NCBI GenBank assembly: GCA_964392915.1
Contig: CAYMRS010000042.1
Location: 1-21,800 of the forward strand
Direction: 5' to 3'
From: JAAYUK01 sp964392915
Lineage (GTDB): Bacteria > Nitrospirota > Thermodesulfovibrionia > Thermodesulfovibrionales > Dissulfurispiraceae
DNA length: 21,800 nucleotides
This document shows positions 6,507-14,654 of this stretch, piece after piece. Below the pieces are notes generated by a model. The model ran no database searches, was not told where the DNA came from, and worked only from the letters and a program-made list of their open reading frames with translations. The translations under genes were made by a program, and so were the position numbers. Positions within the stretch are counted from its first letter, which is position 1; the number at the start of each line of letters is the position of its first letter.

Positions 6507-6534
6507 AGGATAGCAGAACCTGGAAATCAGTCAA
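6507..6534 (-). promoter_or_regulatory. Sigma-70 promoter of the hexaheme cytochrome
   Basis: Minus strand: -35 TTGACT (6529-6534), 16-nt spacer, extended -10 TGC-TATCCT (hexamer 6507-6512). It would start near 6500, giving a leader of about 105 nt containing the inverted repeat. Confidence 0.6.
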
Positions 6535-6543
6535 GGGGAATTT

Positions 6544-7557
6544 TCAGGGAATTATTGCGTACTTGATGCCGTCGCCAAGCGCAAGACGTGAAAAAGCCGA
6601 TGACAGCGACGCCAGAGGATAGCTTCCGGTAATGAGCGGCTTGACGTCAAACCCTTCAGCGAGCAGTGTGCGTGCGGCTTTTACATCTTTGGGCATGAAA
6701 TGAAAGACACCTTTGAGTTGAATCTCGTCATAGTGCAGGCGATGCGTATCATAGGTTACAATCGAGCCGGCCTTGCAGCCGCCGAACAACAACACCATGC
6801 CTCCCCGCCGCACATAGTTGACGGCCGTTTCCCAGACATCAAGCTGGCCGGTACACTCAATGACCACGTCAGTGCCGAGCCCCTGCGTTTCCGCTTCGAC
6901 AGTCATCAAAAGCGCGGATGGCTCACAGATAACATCCGCGCCAAGAGAGTGTGCAAGCGCGAGCCGCTGGCGCTCCAGTCCGGTAACAATAACGCGGGCC
7001 CCGCGACGTTTTGCAAGCGCCATGTGGAGCAGCCCTATCGGACCGGTCCCAATGATAAGGACGGTATCGTTTTTCTTCATTTTGACTCCGCCCTGCCCGT
7101 GGACAACGCACGCAAGCGGTTCGAGCATGGCAGCTTCGGCAAAGTTCAGGTGGTCAGGCTTCAGAAACATGTTCTGCCGGACAATGTGTTCCGGGAGAAG
7201 AATATATTCGGCAAAAGCTCCGAGAACCTTTGTCTGCATGATTTTTTCACAAAGGTTGAAAAGCTTTTTACGGCAATAGCGGCAGGTGAGGCAGGGAGCC
7301 GAATGCGTGGACATCACCGGGTCGCCCTCACGGAAACCTCTCACGCCAGTGCCGATCTTGACAACAGTGCCGCTGAATTCATGACCGAACGGCCCGGGCA
7401 TCGGTATCAGCGAGTGGCCTCGCTGGAAAGCCTTCAGGTCCGTACCGCAGGTAAGCGCGGCTTCAATTTTCAGAAGAACCTCGCCCTTTCCCGGATCGGG
7501 AACCGGCACTGTCCGTATTTCTATTCGTCCTTTTTCGACAAGGTAAGCAGCGCGCAT
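6544..7557 (-). CDS. Zinc-dependent medium-chain alcohol/polyol dehydrogenase
   Basis: This 337-aa protein is a typical zinc MDR dehydrogenase that oxidises an alcohol or polyol with NAD(P). Catalytic zinc ligands are seen as Cys37 (TCGTD), His59 and Glu60 (GHEFSG). The structural zinc site is C89-x2-C92-x2-C95-x7-C103. The Rossmann motif is GTGPIG (170-175). The closest general types are threonine- or sorbitol-dehydrogenase-like enzymes; the substrate cannot be read from sequence. The ATG at 7557 shares its A with the TGA stop of the 76-aa membrane gene and has GGGGGTG upstream, so translation is coupled. A longer open frame to 7866 is only the opposite frame of that neighbour. Confidence 0.9.
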   Translation of the reverse strand: MRAAYLVEKGRIEIRTVPVPDPGKGEVLLKIEAALTCGTDLKAFQRGHSLIPMPGPFGHEFSGTVVKIGTGVRGFREGDPVMSTHSAPCLTCRYCRKKLFNLCEKIMQTKVLGAFAEYILLPEHIVRQNMFLKPDHLNFAEAAMLEPLACVVHGQGGVKMKKNDTVLIIGTGPIGLLHMALAKRRGARVIVTGLERQRLALAHSLGADVICEPSALLMTVEAETQGLGTDVVIECTGQLDVWETAVNYVRRGGMVLLFGGCKAGSIVTYDTHRLHYDEIQLKGVFHFMPKDVKAARTLLAEGFDVKPLITGSYPLASLSSAFSRLALGDGIKYAIIP

Positions 7558-7787
7558 CAATGCACCCCCATGCGTCCGCCCAGATACTGCCCTGTCACGG
7601 CAGCGAGAATGATGAGCGGAATGTAGTTGATTTCTGTGTGAGAGAAAAACCGCAGCGTAACAATCATCGGCACCGGGACATGCACCCAGAGAAACCATCT
7701 CCAGCTGTATTTGGGTTGGCGGCTCCGGAGATATCCGAAGGGAATGTTCAGCAGCAATGCCGCGAGCATGATGAGAAGAATGGTCAT
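7557..7787 (-). CDS. Small membrane protein (76 aa)
   Basis: A 76-residue integral membrane protein with about three hydrophobic segments: residues 2-18, about 31-45 and 53-67. A conserved-looking NIPFGYLRSRQPKYSWRWF loop follows the first, and VHVPVPMIVTLRFF lies in the second. It resembles short uncharacterised membrane proteins seen in anaerobic bacteria, but I cannot name a family. The start at 7787 has no Shine-Dalgarno; a perfect TATAAT ends 5 nt before it, so the message is probably leaderless. The stop overlaps the dehydrogenase start by one base, so the two proteins are probably made together. Confidence 0.75.
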   Translation of the reverse strand: MTILLIMLAALLLNIPFGYLRSRQPKYSWRWFLWVHVPVPMIVTLRFFSHTEINYIPLIILAAVTGQYLGGRMGVH

Positions 7788-7792
7788 GTGGG

Positions 7793-7822
7793 ATTATAGG
7801 GCATGCCGGCCTGCGGCGGCAA
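7793..7822 (-). promoter_or_regulatory. Promoter of the 76-aa membrane / dehydrogenase operon
   Basis: Minus strand: TTGCCG (7817-7822), 18-nt spacer, TATAAT (7793-7798), ending only 5 nt before the ATG at 7787. The predicted transcription start coincides with the start codon. Confidence 0.55.
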
Positions 7823-7838
7823 ACGCCTGACCAGCGCC

Positions 7839-8282
7839 TTATGCCTCTTTGTTCGCAGTGCTGCACCCCGAGCAGGTCCCGAGAATTTCGAGATGATGCC
7901 GAACCTTGCTGAATCCGTGCTGCGAGCAGAGGTCATCCAGCAGAGCATCTATCGCCGCTGAGCAGAACTCGACAATGGCTCCGCACTTGATGCAGATCAT
8001 ATGGTCGTGACGCTGTCCGCCGAGAACCCGTTCGTAGTGCGCGTGCTTGTCGACCCGCTCGACCTCTTCAAGAAAGCCTCCTTCAATCAGTAGCGGAATC
8101 GTGCGATAGACCGATGCGCGGGACACCTTTGACCCTTTTGCGCGGAGACGGAAAAAAAGCTCGTCCGGGTCAAAATGACCTTCCGTACCAAGGATTTCCC
8201 GCAGAATCTCAGCGCGCTCCCTGGTTGCCTTGAGTCCTTTGCCGGCTATGAATTCCCGAAAACGATCGTCCATGGTTTTCAC
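7839..8282 (-). CDS. fur: Fur-family metal-dependent transcriptional regulator
   Basis: This 147-aa DNA-binding repressor belongs to the Fur family (Fur/Zur/PerR). The winged helix lies in residues 15-75, with recognition helix SRASVYRTIPLL. The metal-binding half has GHFDPDELFF (35-44), HDH (92-94), and two CxxC zinc knuckles at Cys97/Cys100 and Cys137/Cys140 (CSGC). It starts at GTG 8282, 4 nt after the feoB stop; an ATG at 8273 is the alternative. Neither has a clear Shine-Dalgarno, so coupling to feoB translation is likely. The link to feoB and a 7-1-7 repeat at the feoB promoter suggest an iron-responsive Fur that represses its own operon. PerR or Zur specificity cannot be excluded from sequence. 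Confidence 0.9.
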   Translation of the reverse strand: MKTMDDRFREFIAGKGLKATRERAEILREILGTEGHFDPDELFFRLRAKGSKVSRASVYRTIPLLIEGGFLEEVERVDKHAHYERVLGGQRHDHMICIKCGAIVEFCSAAIDALLDDLCSQHGFSKVRHHLEILGTCSGCSTANKEA

Positions 8283-8286
8283 GCAT

Positions 8287-10275
8287 TCACAAAGCTATAT
8301 TCAGAGCCCGGAGCAGCCAGTTCAGCAGGCCGCCGTAAAGGAAAGCCGTCGGAAAAACAATGGCGATAATCCAGGCGGTCGTCGCCACGCCCCGCTCCTT
8401 GATGATCATGAAGAAATTTGCCAGACAGGGAATAAAGAGTGTTACGGTGACAAGGCTCACTATGGACTGAATGGGATCAAGTTCACCGGCCTGCTGCATT
8501 GTATAGAGACCGGCCGCGCCGTAGTCACGCCGCAGAAACCCGAGAATGAATGATTCGGCCGTTTTTGCCGGCAGCCCAAGCAGATTCACCACAACAGGGG
8601 CGGTAATCCGTTGAAGCGCCTCAATAAGATGCAGTTTATGCAGGATGAAGAGAATAAAGGTTCCAAGCAGGAATAACGGAACGGCCTCTTTCAGATACCA
8701 CTCAACGCGGCCCAGCGTTTTGACCAGCACATTCGTCGCATTTGGTACGCGAATAGGGGGTATCTCAAGAAAAAACTCGGTCCGGTCCCCGCCGACAATT
8801 TTTGAGGCGAGGAACCCGGAAATGAACAGCACAACCAGAATACTGCCTATCCAGACGAGCGTGGCCGTCACCGAAAGGCCGCCGAGCATGCCGAGAATTA
8901 CGCCGAGCTGCGCTGAGCACGGAATGGCAAGCGCCAGAAGAAATGTGGTTATAACACGGTCTCGCTTCGTCTCAAGAATCCGCGAGGTCATGACCGCCAT
9001 GGTTCCGCATCCCAAACCGAGTACCATCGGCAGCACCGCTTTGCCGTTCAGTCCCATGAGGTTGAACAGGCGGTTGCTCATGATGGCCAGGCGCGGCAGG
9101 TACCCGCTGTCCTCCAACAGGGCGAAGGCAATAAAAAAAGTGACGGTGAGCGGAAGGATTATCGCGATTGCATAGGTCATCGCGACCGTAATCAACCCAT
9201 ATTCTCCGACCAGCAGCTCCTGCAATAGCGGAACCGGCACCAGCGACGTCACAAGCTTCGTCGCGGCGGGATTCAGGTATTCGCCAAAAATCCGGTTCTG
9301 CATAAAATCAACCAGTGTTCCCGCACCGAACCTGCCGACAAACTCAAACAGAAGATACAGCACACCCAGCAGCACCAATACACCATAAACCGGATGCATG
9401 CTCATTCTGCCAACCCAGTCAAGTGCTTTGCCGCCCTGCCCGCCTGACTTGCGTATGACTGAAGAGACTATCTGCTCAGAAGCCTCGATCCGGGACCGGT
9501 TCACCATAAGAGATGCCGCTTCCGGAAGCTTTGCCTGGCATTCGTCGCGCAGCCGTTCAATTTCATGCAGGCCGGCATCATTTATGTTTGCCTTGAGCCA
9601 GTCCCGCAGGCTTTCATCTCCGGAGAGAATCATGACTGCCAGAGAACGCTGGGACAGCCCTGAAAGCGGCAGAATGGCAGATATCTTTCCCAGATACTTC
9701 TCAACGATTGGATGATAATTCAATCCGGAAGTAACACAGCTCGGGGTGCTCATTGCTTCACGCAGCTTCCTGATTCCTTTGCGTTGGGGTGCCACTGTAC
9801 TCACCACTTCGATACCGAGTAACGATTTGAGCTTCTGAATATCTACTGTTATGCCTTTGTCCATTGCCTCGTCTGTCATGTTGAGTGCAAGCACGACCGG
9901 AAGACCCATTTCGGCGAGCTGCAGGGTAATGAGCAGGGAACGACGCAAATTCTTTGCATCTGCCACCTGCACAACGGAGTTCGGGTGCTCGTTCAGCAGT
10001 ATGTCGCGCGTAACTTTCTCGTCCTCGCTCATCGGGATGAGGCTGTTTACGCCGGGGGTGTCGAGGAGGAGCATTTTCTTCCCCCCCAGCATGAAGTTGC
10101 CTCTCATCACCTCAACGCTGGTTCCCGGATAATTGGACACCGTCACATATTTACCGGTAAGCAGTCCGAAAATGACGCTTTTTCCGACATTCGGGTTGCC
10201 GACCAGAGCTATTTTTTCAATAGCAGGGCTGTTCTTGTCCTGAACAGGCAGCCTGCAGTGATGGGAGAGCCCCAT
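8287..10275 (-). CDS. feoB: Ferrous iron transporter FeoB
   Basis: This 662-aa inner-membrane protein imports Fe(II). The N-terminal G domain has GNPNVGKS (26-33), YPGTSV (49-54), DTPG (72-75) and NMTD (132-135). A helical spacer follows, then a polytopic membrane domain from about residue 290 with FALLEDSGYLPRLAI, the conserved-Cys gate segment LGLGCGTMAVM, and a second Gate-type repeat containing FILGFLRRDYGAAGL. Length is slightly short of E. coli FeoB (773 aa), which is common. The ATG at 10275 has GGAGG 4-5 nt upstream. No feoA or feoC lies next to it; the next gene is a Fur regulator. A Fur-like inverted repeat sits 13 nt upstream of the start, overlapping the likely transcription start. 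Confidence 0.96.
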   Translation of the reverse strand: MGLSHHCRLPVQDKNSPAIEKIALVGNPNVGKSVIFGLLTGKYVTVSNYPGTSVEVMRGNFMLGGKKMLLLDTPGVNSLIPMSEDEKVTRDILLNEHPNSVVQVADAKNLRRSLLITLQLAEMGLPVVLALNMTDEAMDKGITVDIQKLKSLLGIEVVSTVAPQRKGIRKLREAMSTPSCVTSGLNYHPIVEKYLGKISAILPLSGLSQRSLAVMILSGDESLRDWLKANINDAGLHEIERLRDECQAKLPEAASLMVNRSRIEASEQIVSSVIRKSGGQGGKALDWVGRMSMHPVYGVLVLLGVLYLLFEFVGRFGAGTLVDFMQNRIFGEYLNPAATKLVTSLVPVPLLQELLVGEYGLITVAMTYAIAIILPLTVTFFIAFALLEDSGYLPRLAIMSNRLFNLMGLNGKAVLPMVLGLGCGTMAVMTSRILETKRDRVITTFLLALAIPCSAQLGVILGMLGGLSVTATLVWIGSILVVLFISGFLASKIVGGDRTEFFLEIPPIRVPNATNVLVKTLGRVEWYLKEAVPLFLLGTFILFILHKLHLIEALQRITAPVVVNLLGLPAKTAESFILGFLRRDYGAAGLYTMQQAGELDPIQSIVSLVTVTLFIPCLANFFMIIKERGVATTAWIIAIVFPTAFLYGGLLNWLLRALNIAL

Positions 10276-10288
10276 ATTTCCTCCATTT

Positions 10289-10303
10289 TGAGACTTAATC
10301 TCA
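10289..10303. promoter_or_regulatory. Fur-like 7-1-7 inverted repeat upstream of feoB
   Basis: TGAGACT-T-AATCTCA is an inverted repeat with 6 of 7 arm positions symmetric. Against the classical Fur core TGATAAT-N-ATTATCA, about 10 of 14 positions match (on the minus strand TGAGATT-A-AGTCTCA). It overlaps the predicted feoB transcription start, so bound repressor would block initiation. Confidence 0.55.
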
Positions 10304-10308
10304 GTTTC

Positions 10309-10338
10309 AGTTTACTGTGTCTTCCCTGTTGTCCGCAA
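10309..10338 (-). promoter_or_regulatory. Candidate feoB promoter
   Basis: Minus strand: TTGCGG (10333-10338), 18-nt spacer, TAAACT (10309-10314). The predicted start near 10302 falls within the Fur-like repeat and leaves a leader of about 27 nt with a Shine-Dalgarno. Confidence 0.45.
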
Positions 10339-10341
10339 GGC

Positions 10342-10371
10342 TTGCATACCCGCAAAGCATTACGGTATCCT
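10342..10371 (+). promoter_or_regulatory. Candidate amidase promoter
   Basis: TTGCAT (10342-10347), 18-nt spacer, TATCCT (10366-10371), ending 8 nt before the ATG at 10380. It diverges from and partly abuts the feoB promoter, so the two could influence each other. Confidence 0.4.
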
Positions 10372-10379
10372 TTAAGACA

Positions 10380-11459
10380 ATGCGTAAAATCTTTTTTCTT
10401 TATTTTCCAGCAACATTGTTATTGGCCATCACCCTGCTTGTCCAGAATCCTTTCGCAGCCGAAGGTCAGCCTGAATCAGGGCGTGTCCAGCTCCGCATTG
10501 CAAAACATGCTGATTATTTCCGGATTGTCTTCACCGCTGACGATGCAACAGTCCAGAAAGCAGTGCTGGCTCTATCGAAAAACAGCACCGTCAGGGTTGA
10601 GTTTGGCAGAACCGTGTCGCTTATGCTAAACCGGAAGGATGCTGACGGCAATCCGATTCGTCTCGATCCGGCCGCGAAAAAACCGGTGGAATATATGAAA
10701 GGCGTGCTCGTAACGGCGGGGCCGCAAAGTTGCAGTGTCACCATCGAGAGTCTGACCGATACGAAAACCATAAAACTGACATCCCCTGCCCGCCTGGTTA
10801 TTGATGCGTCTTTTTCAAAAAGCGGTGGCGCGCAAAAGAAAGAGACTGCCCCAATGGTTGAAGAGACGGTCATGCCGTCAGACGCGCTTATTATTGACGC
10901 CGGACATGGCGGCGAGGATAAAGGCATCCATAACCAATTAACATCTGAAAAAGAGATCGTTCTCGGCATTGCCCGAGACATCGCGGCGGCTGTCGGGAAG
11001 AAGAACAGAACCATTACGCTGACCAGAAAAGGTGATCAGTCCATGCCGCTGGATGACCGCCTGAAAATTGCCAGAGCACAGAAAGGCGCTTTTTATCTCA
11101 GCATCCATACCGGCGCCGGCAGGGAAGTTGTCGTCTACACCGCGTCAAAAAATATATATACAGAACGCTCCGAATCCCTGGCGCAGGCACTTGCTGCCAG
11201 CCTGGGGAAGGAACTGCATGTTCCGGGACGTTTTGACCGGCTGCCCGGGCTTTACATTGCCGCAGTGCCCGGCCCCGCCGTACTTATAGAATTGCCGTCG
11301 CCGCTGCTGGTTTCATATGACAAAAAAATTCGTGAGCGCGTTGTGAAAGGCATTCTCAACGGCCTTTCGGTTCTGGTGAAAGACGACGCGGGGGCTGCCA
11401 AACCAGAGCGTTCCTCGCCGCAGCAACCCCTGAAAAAGAAGCTGGTGGATGAAATCTAA
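10380..11459 (+). CDS. N-acetylmuramoyl-L-alanine amidase (Amidase_3)
   Basis: This 359-aa exported zinc amidase should cleave the bond between muramic acid and the peptide stem, acting in septum splitting or wall turnover. The start at 10380 gives a signal peptide (MRKIFFLYFPATLLLAITLL, cleavage near FAA-EG). Residues about 32-165 form a beta-rich N-terminal region that may be a degenerate AMIN-like targeting domain. The catalytic domain begins at DALIIDAGHGGEDKG, with zinc ligands His (GHGG), Glu (SEKEIVL) and His (LSIHTGAG), and a final catalytic Glu in VLIELPSP. The usual SIHANA is SIHTGAG here. The tail (about the last 30 residues) is Lys/Pro-rich. There is no clear Shine-Dalgarno. It overlaps the GerMN gene by 11 nt. 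Confidence 0.9.
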   Translation: MRKIFFLYFPATLLLAITLLVQNPFAAEGQPESGRVQLRIAKHADYFRIVFTADDATVQKAVLALSKNSTVRVEFGRTVSLMLNRKDADGNPIRLDPAAKKPVEYMKGVLVTAGPQSCSVTIESLTDTKTIKLTSPARLVIDASFSKSGGAQKKETAPMVEETVMPSDALIIDAGHGGEDKGIHNQLTSEKEIVLGIARDIAAAVGKKNRTITLTRKGDQSMPLDDRLKIARAQKGAFYLSIHTGAGREVVVYTASKNIYTERSESLAQALAASLGKELHVPGRFDRLPGLYIAAVPGPAVLIELPSPLLVSYDKKIRERVVKGILNGLSVLVKDDAGAAKPERSSPQQPLKKKLVDEI

Positions 11460-12054
11460 CCGTCCCCTGATGATAATCGGTATCATTGCAGCCGTTGTAT
11501 TATTCTCAGGAGCGGGGTGGTTTGCGTACGTCTACATTGAGCGCCTTGAGGCACAACCAGCGTTATCTCTACAGCCTGCGCCTCAGCCGGCCGCAAAGAC
11601 GGATGTTCAGAAGTCCGCTCCGGGGACAGTCAACCTGCAGCAGGTCAAGCTGTTTCGTCCGACCGATCAGGGAATTGTCATGACCGAAACGAATATCCCG
11701 AACGAGCCGCTGGCAGTCAGACTAGCTGAGGCAATCGTTGCGGAGTTCCTGAAACAGCTCCCCAGCGACTCCGAGGCTCCAAAGCTGCTCGGCTTGTATC
11801 GTGACAGAAACAACGTGCTGTATGTTGATATTTCGGGTGCTCTCAGGGTCGCCGTAGCCGGTAACGCACTGAAGGAGCATGACCTGTTGAAAGCGCTTGT
11901 GCTTTCACTTACCGCCAATATCTCAGCAGTACACGATGTACGACTGCTCATTGACGGCAAAGAGACCGGCACACTTGCCGGGCATGTCTCGATCGCCGGT
12001 CCGCTCCGTTGGCTGGCGCTGGATAGCGGCCCCGCAGCCTCGGGAACGAAATAA
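11449..12054 (+). CDS. GerMN-domain membrane-anchored protein
   Basis: This 201-aa protein has an N-terminal membrane anchor (residues about 7-29, MIIGIIAAVVLFSGAGWFAY), a Pro/Ala linker to about residue 58, and a GerMN domain from about 65 to 195. That domain includes the strands VKLFRPTDQGIVMTE and NVLYVDISGAL, and HDVRLLIDGKETGTLAGHV. GerMN domains occur in spore germination protein GerM and in many non-sporulating Gram-negatives next to amidases, so a cell-envelope role is likely. It overlaps the amidase by 11 nt and precedes rph. An amidase-GerMN-rph order is one I recall from other anaerobic Gram-negatives. Confidence 0.85.
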   Translation: MKSNRPLMIIGIIAAVVLFSGAGWFAYVYIERLEAQPALSLQPAPQPAAKTDVQKSAPGTVNLQQVKLFRPTDQGIVMTETNIPNEPLAVRLAEAIVAEFLKQLPSDSEAPKLLGLYRDRNNVLYVDISGALRVAVAGNALKEHDLLKALVLSLTANISAVHDVRLLIDGKETGTLAGHVSIAGPLRWLALDSGPAASGTK

Positions 12055-12062
12055 ATCCGATT

Positions 12063-12077
12063 GGGCAGTTGCTGCCC
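12063..12077 (+). other. Small hairpin between gerMN-like gene and rph
   Basis: GGGCAG-TTG-CTGCCC is a perfect 6-bp stem with a 3-nt loop, 8 nt after the GerMN stop. No T-run follows, so it is more likely an mRNA stability or processing element than a full terminator. Confidence 0.35.
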
Positions 12078-12112
12078 GCTGATAACTGATTACTATGCAT
12101 TTGGAGGAATAC

Positions 12113-12841
12113 ATGCGCCCTGACGGCAGAAGAAGCGATGAGCTCAGACCGGTCACGATCGTCCGGAACTTTATCAAAAACGCTGAGGGATCGGCCCTAA
12201 TATCCATGGGAGGAACTCGTGTCATCTGCACAGTCTCTATCGAAGAACGGGTTCCCCAATTCCTTCGCGACCAGAAAAGAGGATGGGTTACGGCAGAGTA
12301 TGGCATGCTTCCGCGATCGACGTCATCCCGGATGCAGCGAGAGTCTTCATCGGGAAAAGTCGGCGGCAGAACTATGGAGATTCAGCGGCTGATTGGCAGG
12401 GCACTCCGCGCGGTTGTTGATTTTCAAGCCTTGGGTGAGCGTACGTTCTGGATCGACTGCGATGTGATTGAGGCGGATGGCGGCACCCGCACCGCGTCCA
12501 TCACCGGCGCCTATATAGCCTTGGCGGACGCTTTCGCAACCGCAATTCGCAAGGGACTTATTTCGAAAAATCCGATGATAGACAGCATCGCCGCCATCAG
12601 CGCCGGAATCGTCGAAGGAACGCCGATGCTCGATCTCTGCTACGTCGAAGACAAGGATGCTGAAGTGGATATGAACGTCGTCATGACGGGAAGCGGCAAG
12701 CTCGTTGAAGTTCAGGGCACCGCCGAAGCGGATCCCTTCTCGCGGGGTGAACTGGATCAACTAATGGACCTGGCTGAACTCGGCATTCTCCAACTTACAC
12801 GCATTCAGGCTGAGACTTTGTCCGCTGATATGGTAAAATAA
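12113..12841 (+). CDS. rph: Ribonuclease PH
   Basis: This 242-aa phosphorolytic 3'-5' exoribonuclease trims tRNA 3' ends and other RNAs; the family forms a hexameric ring. Visible family blocks are MRPDGRRSDELRPVTI at the N-terminus, GGTRVICTVSIEERVP, GWVTAEYGMLPRST, GRTMEIQRLIGRALRAVVD, and DCDVIEADGGTRTASITGAY. Full length for the family. The ATG at 12113 is preferred over one six codons upstream because GGAGG lies 5 nt before it. The downstream partner seen in many genomes, rdgB, is absent; ftsH follows directly with 4 nt between them. Confidence 0.97.
   Translation: MRPDGRRSDELRPVTIVRNFIKNAEGSALISMGGTRVICTVSIEERVPQFLRDQKRGWVTAEYGMLPRSTSSRMQRESSSGKVGGRTMEIQRLIGRALRAVVDFQALGERTFWIDCDVIEADGGTRTASITGAYIALADAFATAIRKGLISKNPMIDSIAAISAGIVEGTPMLDLCYVEDKDAEVDMNVVMTGSGKLVEVQGTAEADPFSRGELDQLMDLAELGILQLTRIQAETLSADMVK
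12831..12839 (+). promoter_or_regulatory. Extended -10 element within the end of rph, before ftsH
   Basis: TGGTAAAAT at the last codons of rph fits an extended -10 and ends 6 nt before the ftsH ATG, which has no Shine-Dalgarno. It would give ftsH its own leaderless transcript. No good -35 is seen. Confidence 0.4.
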
Positions 12842-12845
12842 TCGC

Positions 12846-14654
12846 ATGCAAAACAAGGGAATCTACAAAAGTCTTTTTGTCTGGCTGATGATCGGTCTGT
12901 CAATGATTATTCTCTTCAACCTTTTCAGTGTCCCTCAGAAAGGCGAAAAGGAGATTATCTTTTCTGAGTTCCTCGCGAAAGTAGATGCTGACGAAGTTGA
13001 TGAAGTAACCATCAAGGAAAACAGCATTACCGGTCGTCTGAAAGACGGCACAAAATTCCGTTCCTATGCGCCGAACTATCCGGATCTCGTTGATGATCTT
13101 CGCGAAAAAAACGTAAAGATTACCGTGCGTCCCATCGATCAGAGCCCATGGTACGTCAACTTCTTCTTTTCATGGGGGCCCATTATTTTTCTGGTTCTGG
13201 TCTGGGTCTTTTTCATGCGCCAGATGCAGATGGGCGGCAACAAAGCCATGTCATTCGGCAAGGCAAAGGCCAAGCTTGTATCCGACAAATCGGTCAAGGT
13301 GACCTTTGCGGATGTCGCCGGCATTGAAGAAGCCAAGGCCGAGGTTGAAGAGATTATCGAATTCCTGAAGGATCCGCAGAAGTTCTCGAAACTCGGCGGC
13401 AAGATTCCGAAAGGCGTGCTTCTGGTTGGGTCTCCCGGCACGGGAAAAACCCTGCTTGCAAAGGCTATAGCCGGCGAAGCCGGCGTGCCGTTTTTCTCGA
13501 TCTCGGGCTCCGATTTTGTCGAGATGTTTGTCGGCGTCGGCGCGTCGCGTGTGCGGGATCTTTTCGAACAGGCCAAGAAAAGCGCGCCGTGCATAATCTT
13601 TATCGATGAAATTGACGCTGTCGGCCGCCACCGGGGCGCGGGGCTTGGCGGCGGCCATGATGAACGCGAACAGACATTGAACCAGCTGCTGGTCGAAATG
13701 GACGGCTTTGAGGGCAATGTCGGCATCATTATCATTGCCGCGACGAACCGCCCTGATGTTCTTGATCCTGCCCTGCTCCGGCCGGGCAGATTCGATCGCC
13801 AGATTGTGGTTCCAACGCCTGACGTCAAGGGTCGCATCCAGATTTTGCATGTACACACCCGGACGATTCCGATTTCCAGTGATGTGGATCTCGATAAAAT
13901 AGCCCGCGGCACGCCGGGGTTTACGGGTGCTGATCTCGCAAACCTCGTCAATGAAGCCGCGCTTATAGCGGCGCGCAAGAACAAGGACAAGGTGGACAGA
14001 GCCGACTTCGAGTTTGCAAAAGACAAGGTTATTATGGGCGTTGAGCGCCGGAGCATGGTTCTGAGCGACGACGAGAAGAGGAACACGGCCTATCATGAGG
14101 CAGGGCATGCGCTCGTGGCCAAGCTGACGCCGGGCACCGATCCGCTGCATAAAGTCAGCATCATTCCTCGTGGCCGTGCATTGGGCGTAACAACGCAGCT
14201 TCCGATTGACGACCGCTATACCTATAACCGTGAATATCTGTTCGATCGGCTCAAAGTGCTTATGGGCGGACGTGCTGCCGAGGAGATCTGCCTCAACCAC
14301 ATGACGACCGGCGCGGGCAATGATATCGAGCGCGCGACCATACTTGCGCGGAAAATGGTCACCGAGTGGGGCATGAGCGACCGCCTCGGGCCGCTCGCAT
14401 TCGGCAAGAAGGAGGAACACGTATTCCTCGGCCGCGAGATGGCCAAACACAAGGATTACAGCGAAAAGATCGCTGAAGAGATTGACGATGAAGTGAAGCT
14501 CATCGTAACGCAGGCATATGAAAGCTCAAAGAAGCTCCTGACCGAAAATAAGGACCTGGTTGAAGCACTCGCAATGGCGCTGCTCGAGCGCGAAACCATT
14601 GAAGGCGCCGACTTGGATGCAATCATCGAAACGGCACGTCAGCCCGCGGCTTGA
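12846..14654 (+). CDS. ftsH: ATP-dependent zinc metalloprotease FtsH
   Basis: This 602-aa membrane-bound AAA+ protease degrades unfolded and regulatory membrane and cytosolic proteins. There are two transmembrane segments (residues about 10-28 and 107-124) with a periplasmic domain between them. The AAA module has Walker A GSPGTGKT (195-202), pore FVEMFVGVGASRVRD, Walker B IIFIDEIDAVG with D254/E255, and the second region of homology ATNRPDVLDPALLRPGRFDR. The zinc site is HEAGH (417-421), with the third ligand Asp in GAGNDIERAT. The C-terminus is complete. The start at 12846 lacks a Shine-Dalgarno but follows a -10-like element. Its TGA overlaps the folP TTG start by 3 nt, so folP is coupled to ftsH, a common pairing in bacteria. 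Confidence 0.98.
   Translation: MQNKGIYKSLFVWLMIGLSMIILFNLFSVPQKGEKEIIFSEFLAKVDADEVDEVTIKENSITGRLKDGTKFRSYAPNYPDLVDDLREKNVKITVRPIDQSPWYVNFFFSWGPIIFLVLVWVFFMRQMQMGGNKAMSFGKAKAKLVSDKSVKVTFADVAGIEEAKAEVEEIIEFLKDPQKFSKLGGKIPKGVLLVGSPGTGKTLLAKAIAGEAGVPFFSISGSDFVEMFVGVGASRVRDLFEQAKKSAPCIIFIDEIDAVGRHRGAGLGGGHDEREQTLNQLLVEMDGFEGNVGIIIIAATNRPDVLDPALLRPGRFDRQIVVPTPDVKGRIQILHVHTRTIPISSDVDLDKIARGTPGFTGADLANLVNEAALIAARKNKDKVDRADFEFAKDKVIMGVERRSMVLSDDEKRNTAYHEAGHALVAKLTPGTDPLHKVSIIPRGRALGVTTQLPIDDRYTYNREYLFDRLKVLMGGRAAEEICLNHMTTGAGNDIERATILARKMVTEWGMSDRLGPLAFGKKEEHVFLGREMAKHKDYSEKIAEEIDDEVKLIVTQAYESSKKLLTENKDLVEALAMALLERETIEGADLDAIIETARQPAA

Noticed and set aside
7558..7866. N-terminal extension of the dehydrogenase to 440 aa
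   Set aside because: The extra 103 residues are the wrong frame of the 76-aa membrane gene; the family start is at 7557, with coupling.
13251..14450. 399-aa open frame on the minus strand
   Set aside because: It is antisense to ftsH, whose motifs are complete; the translation looks random.
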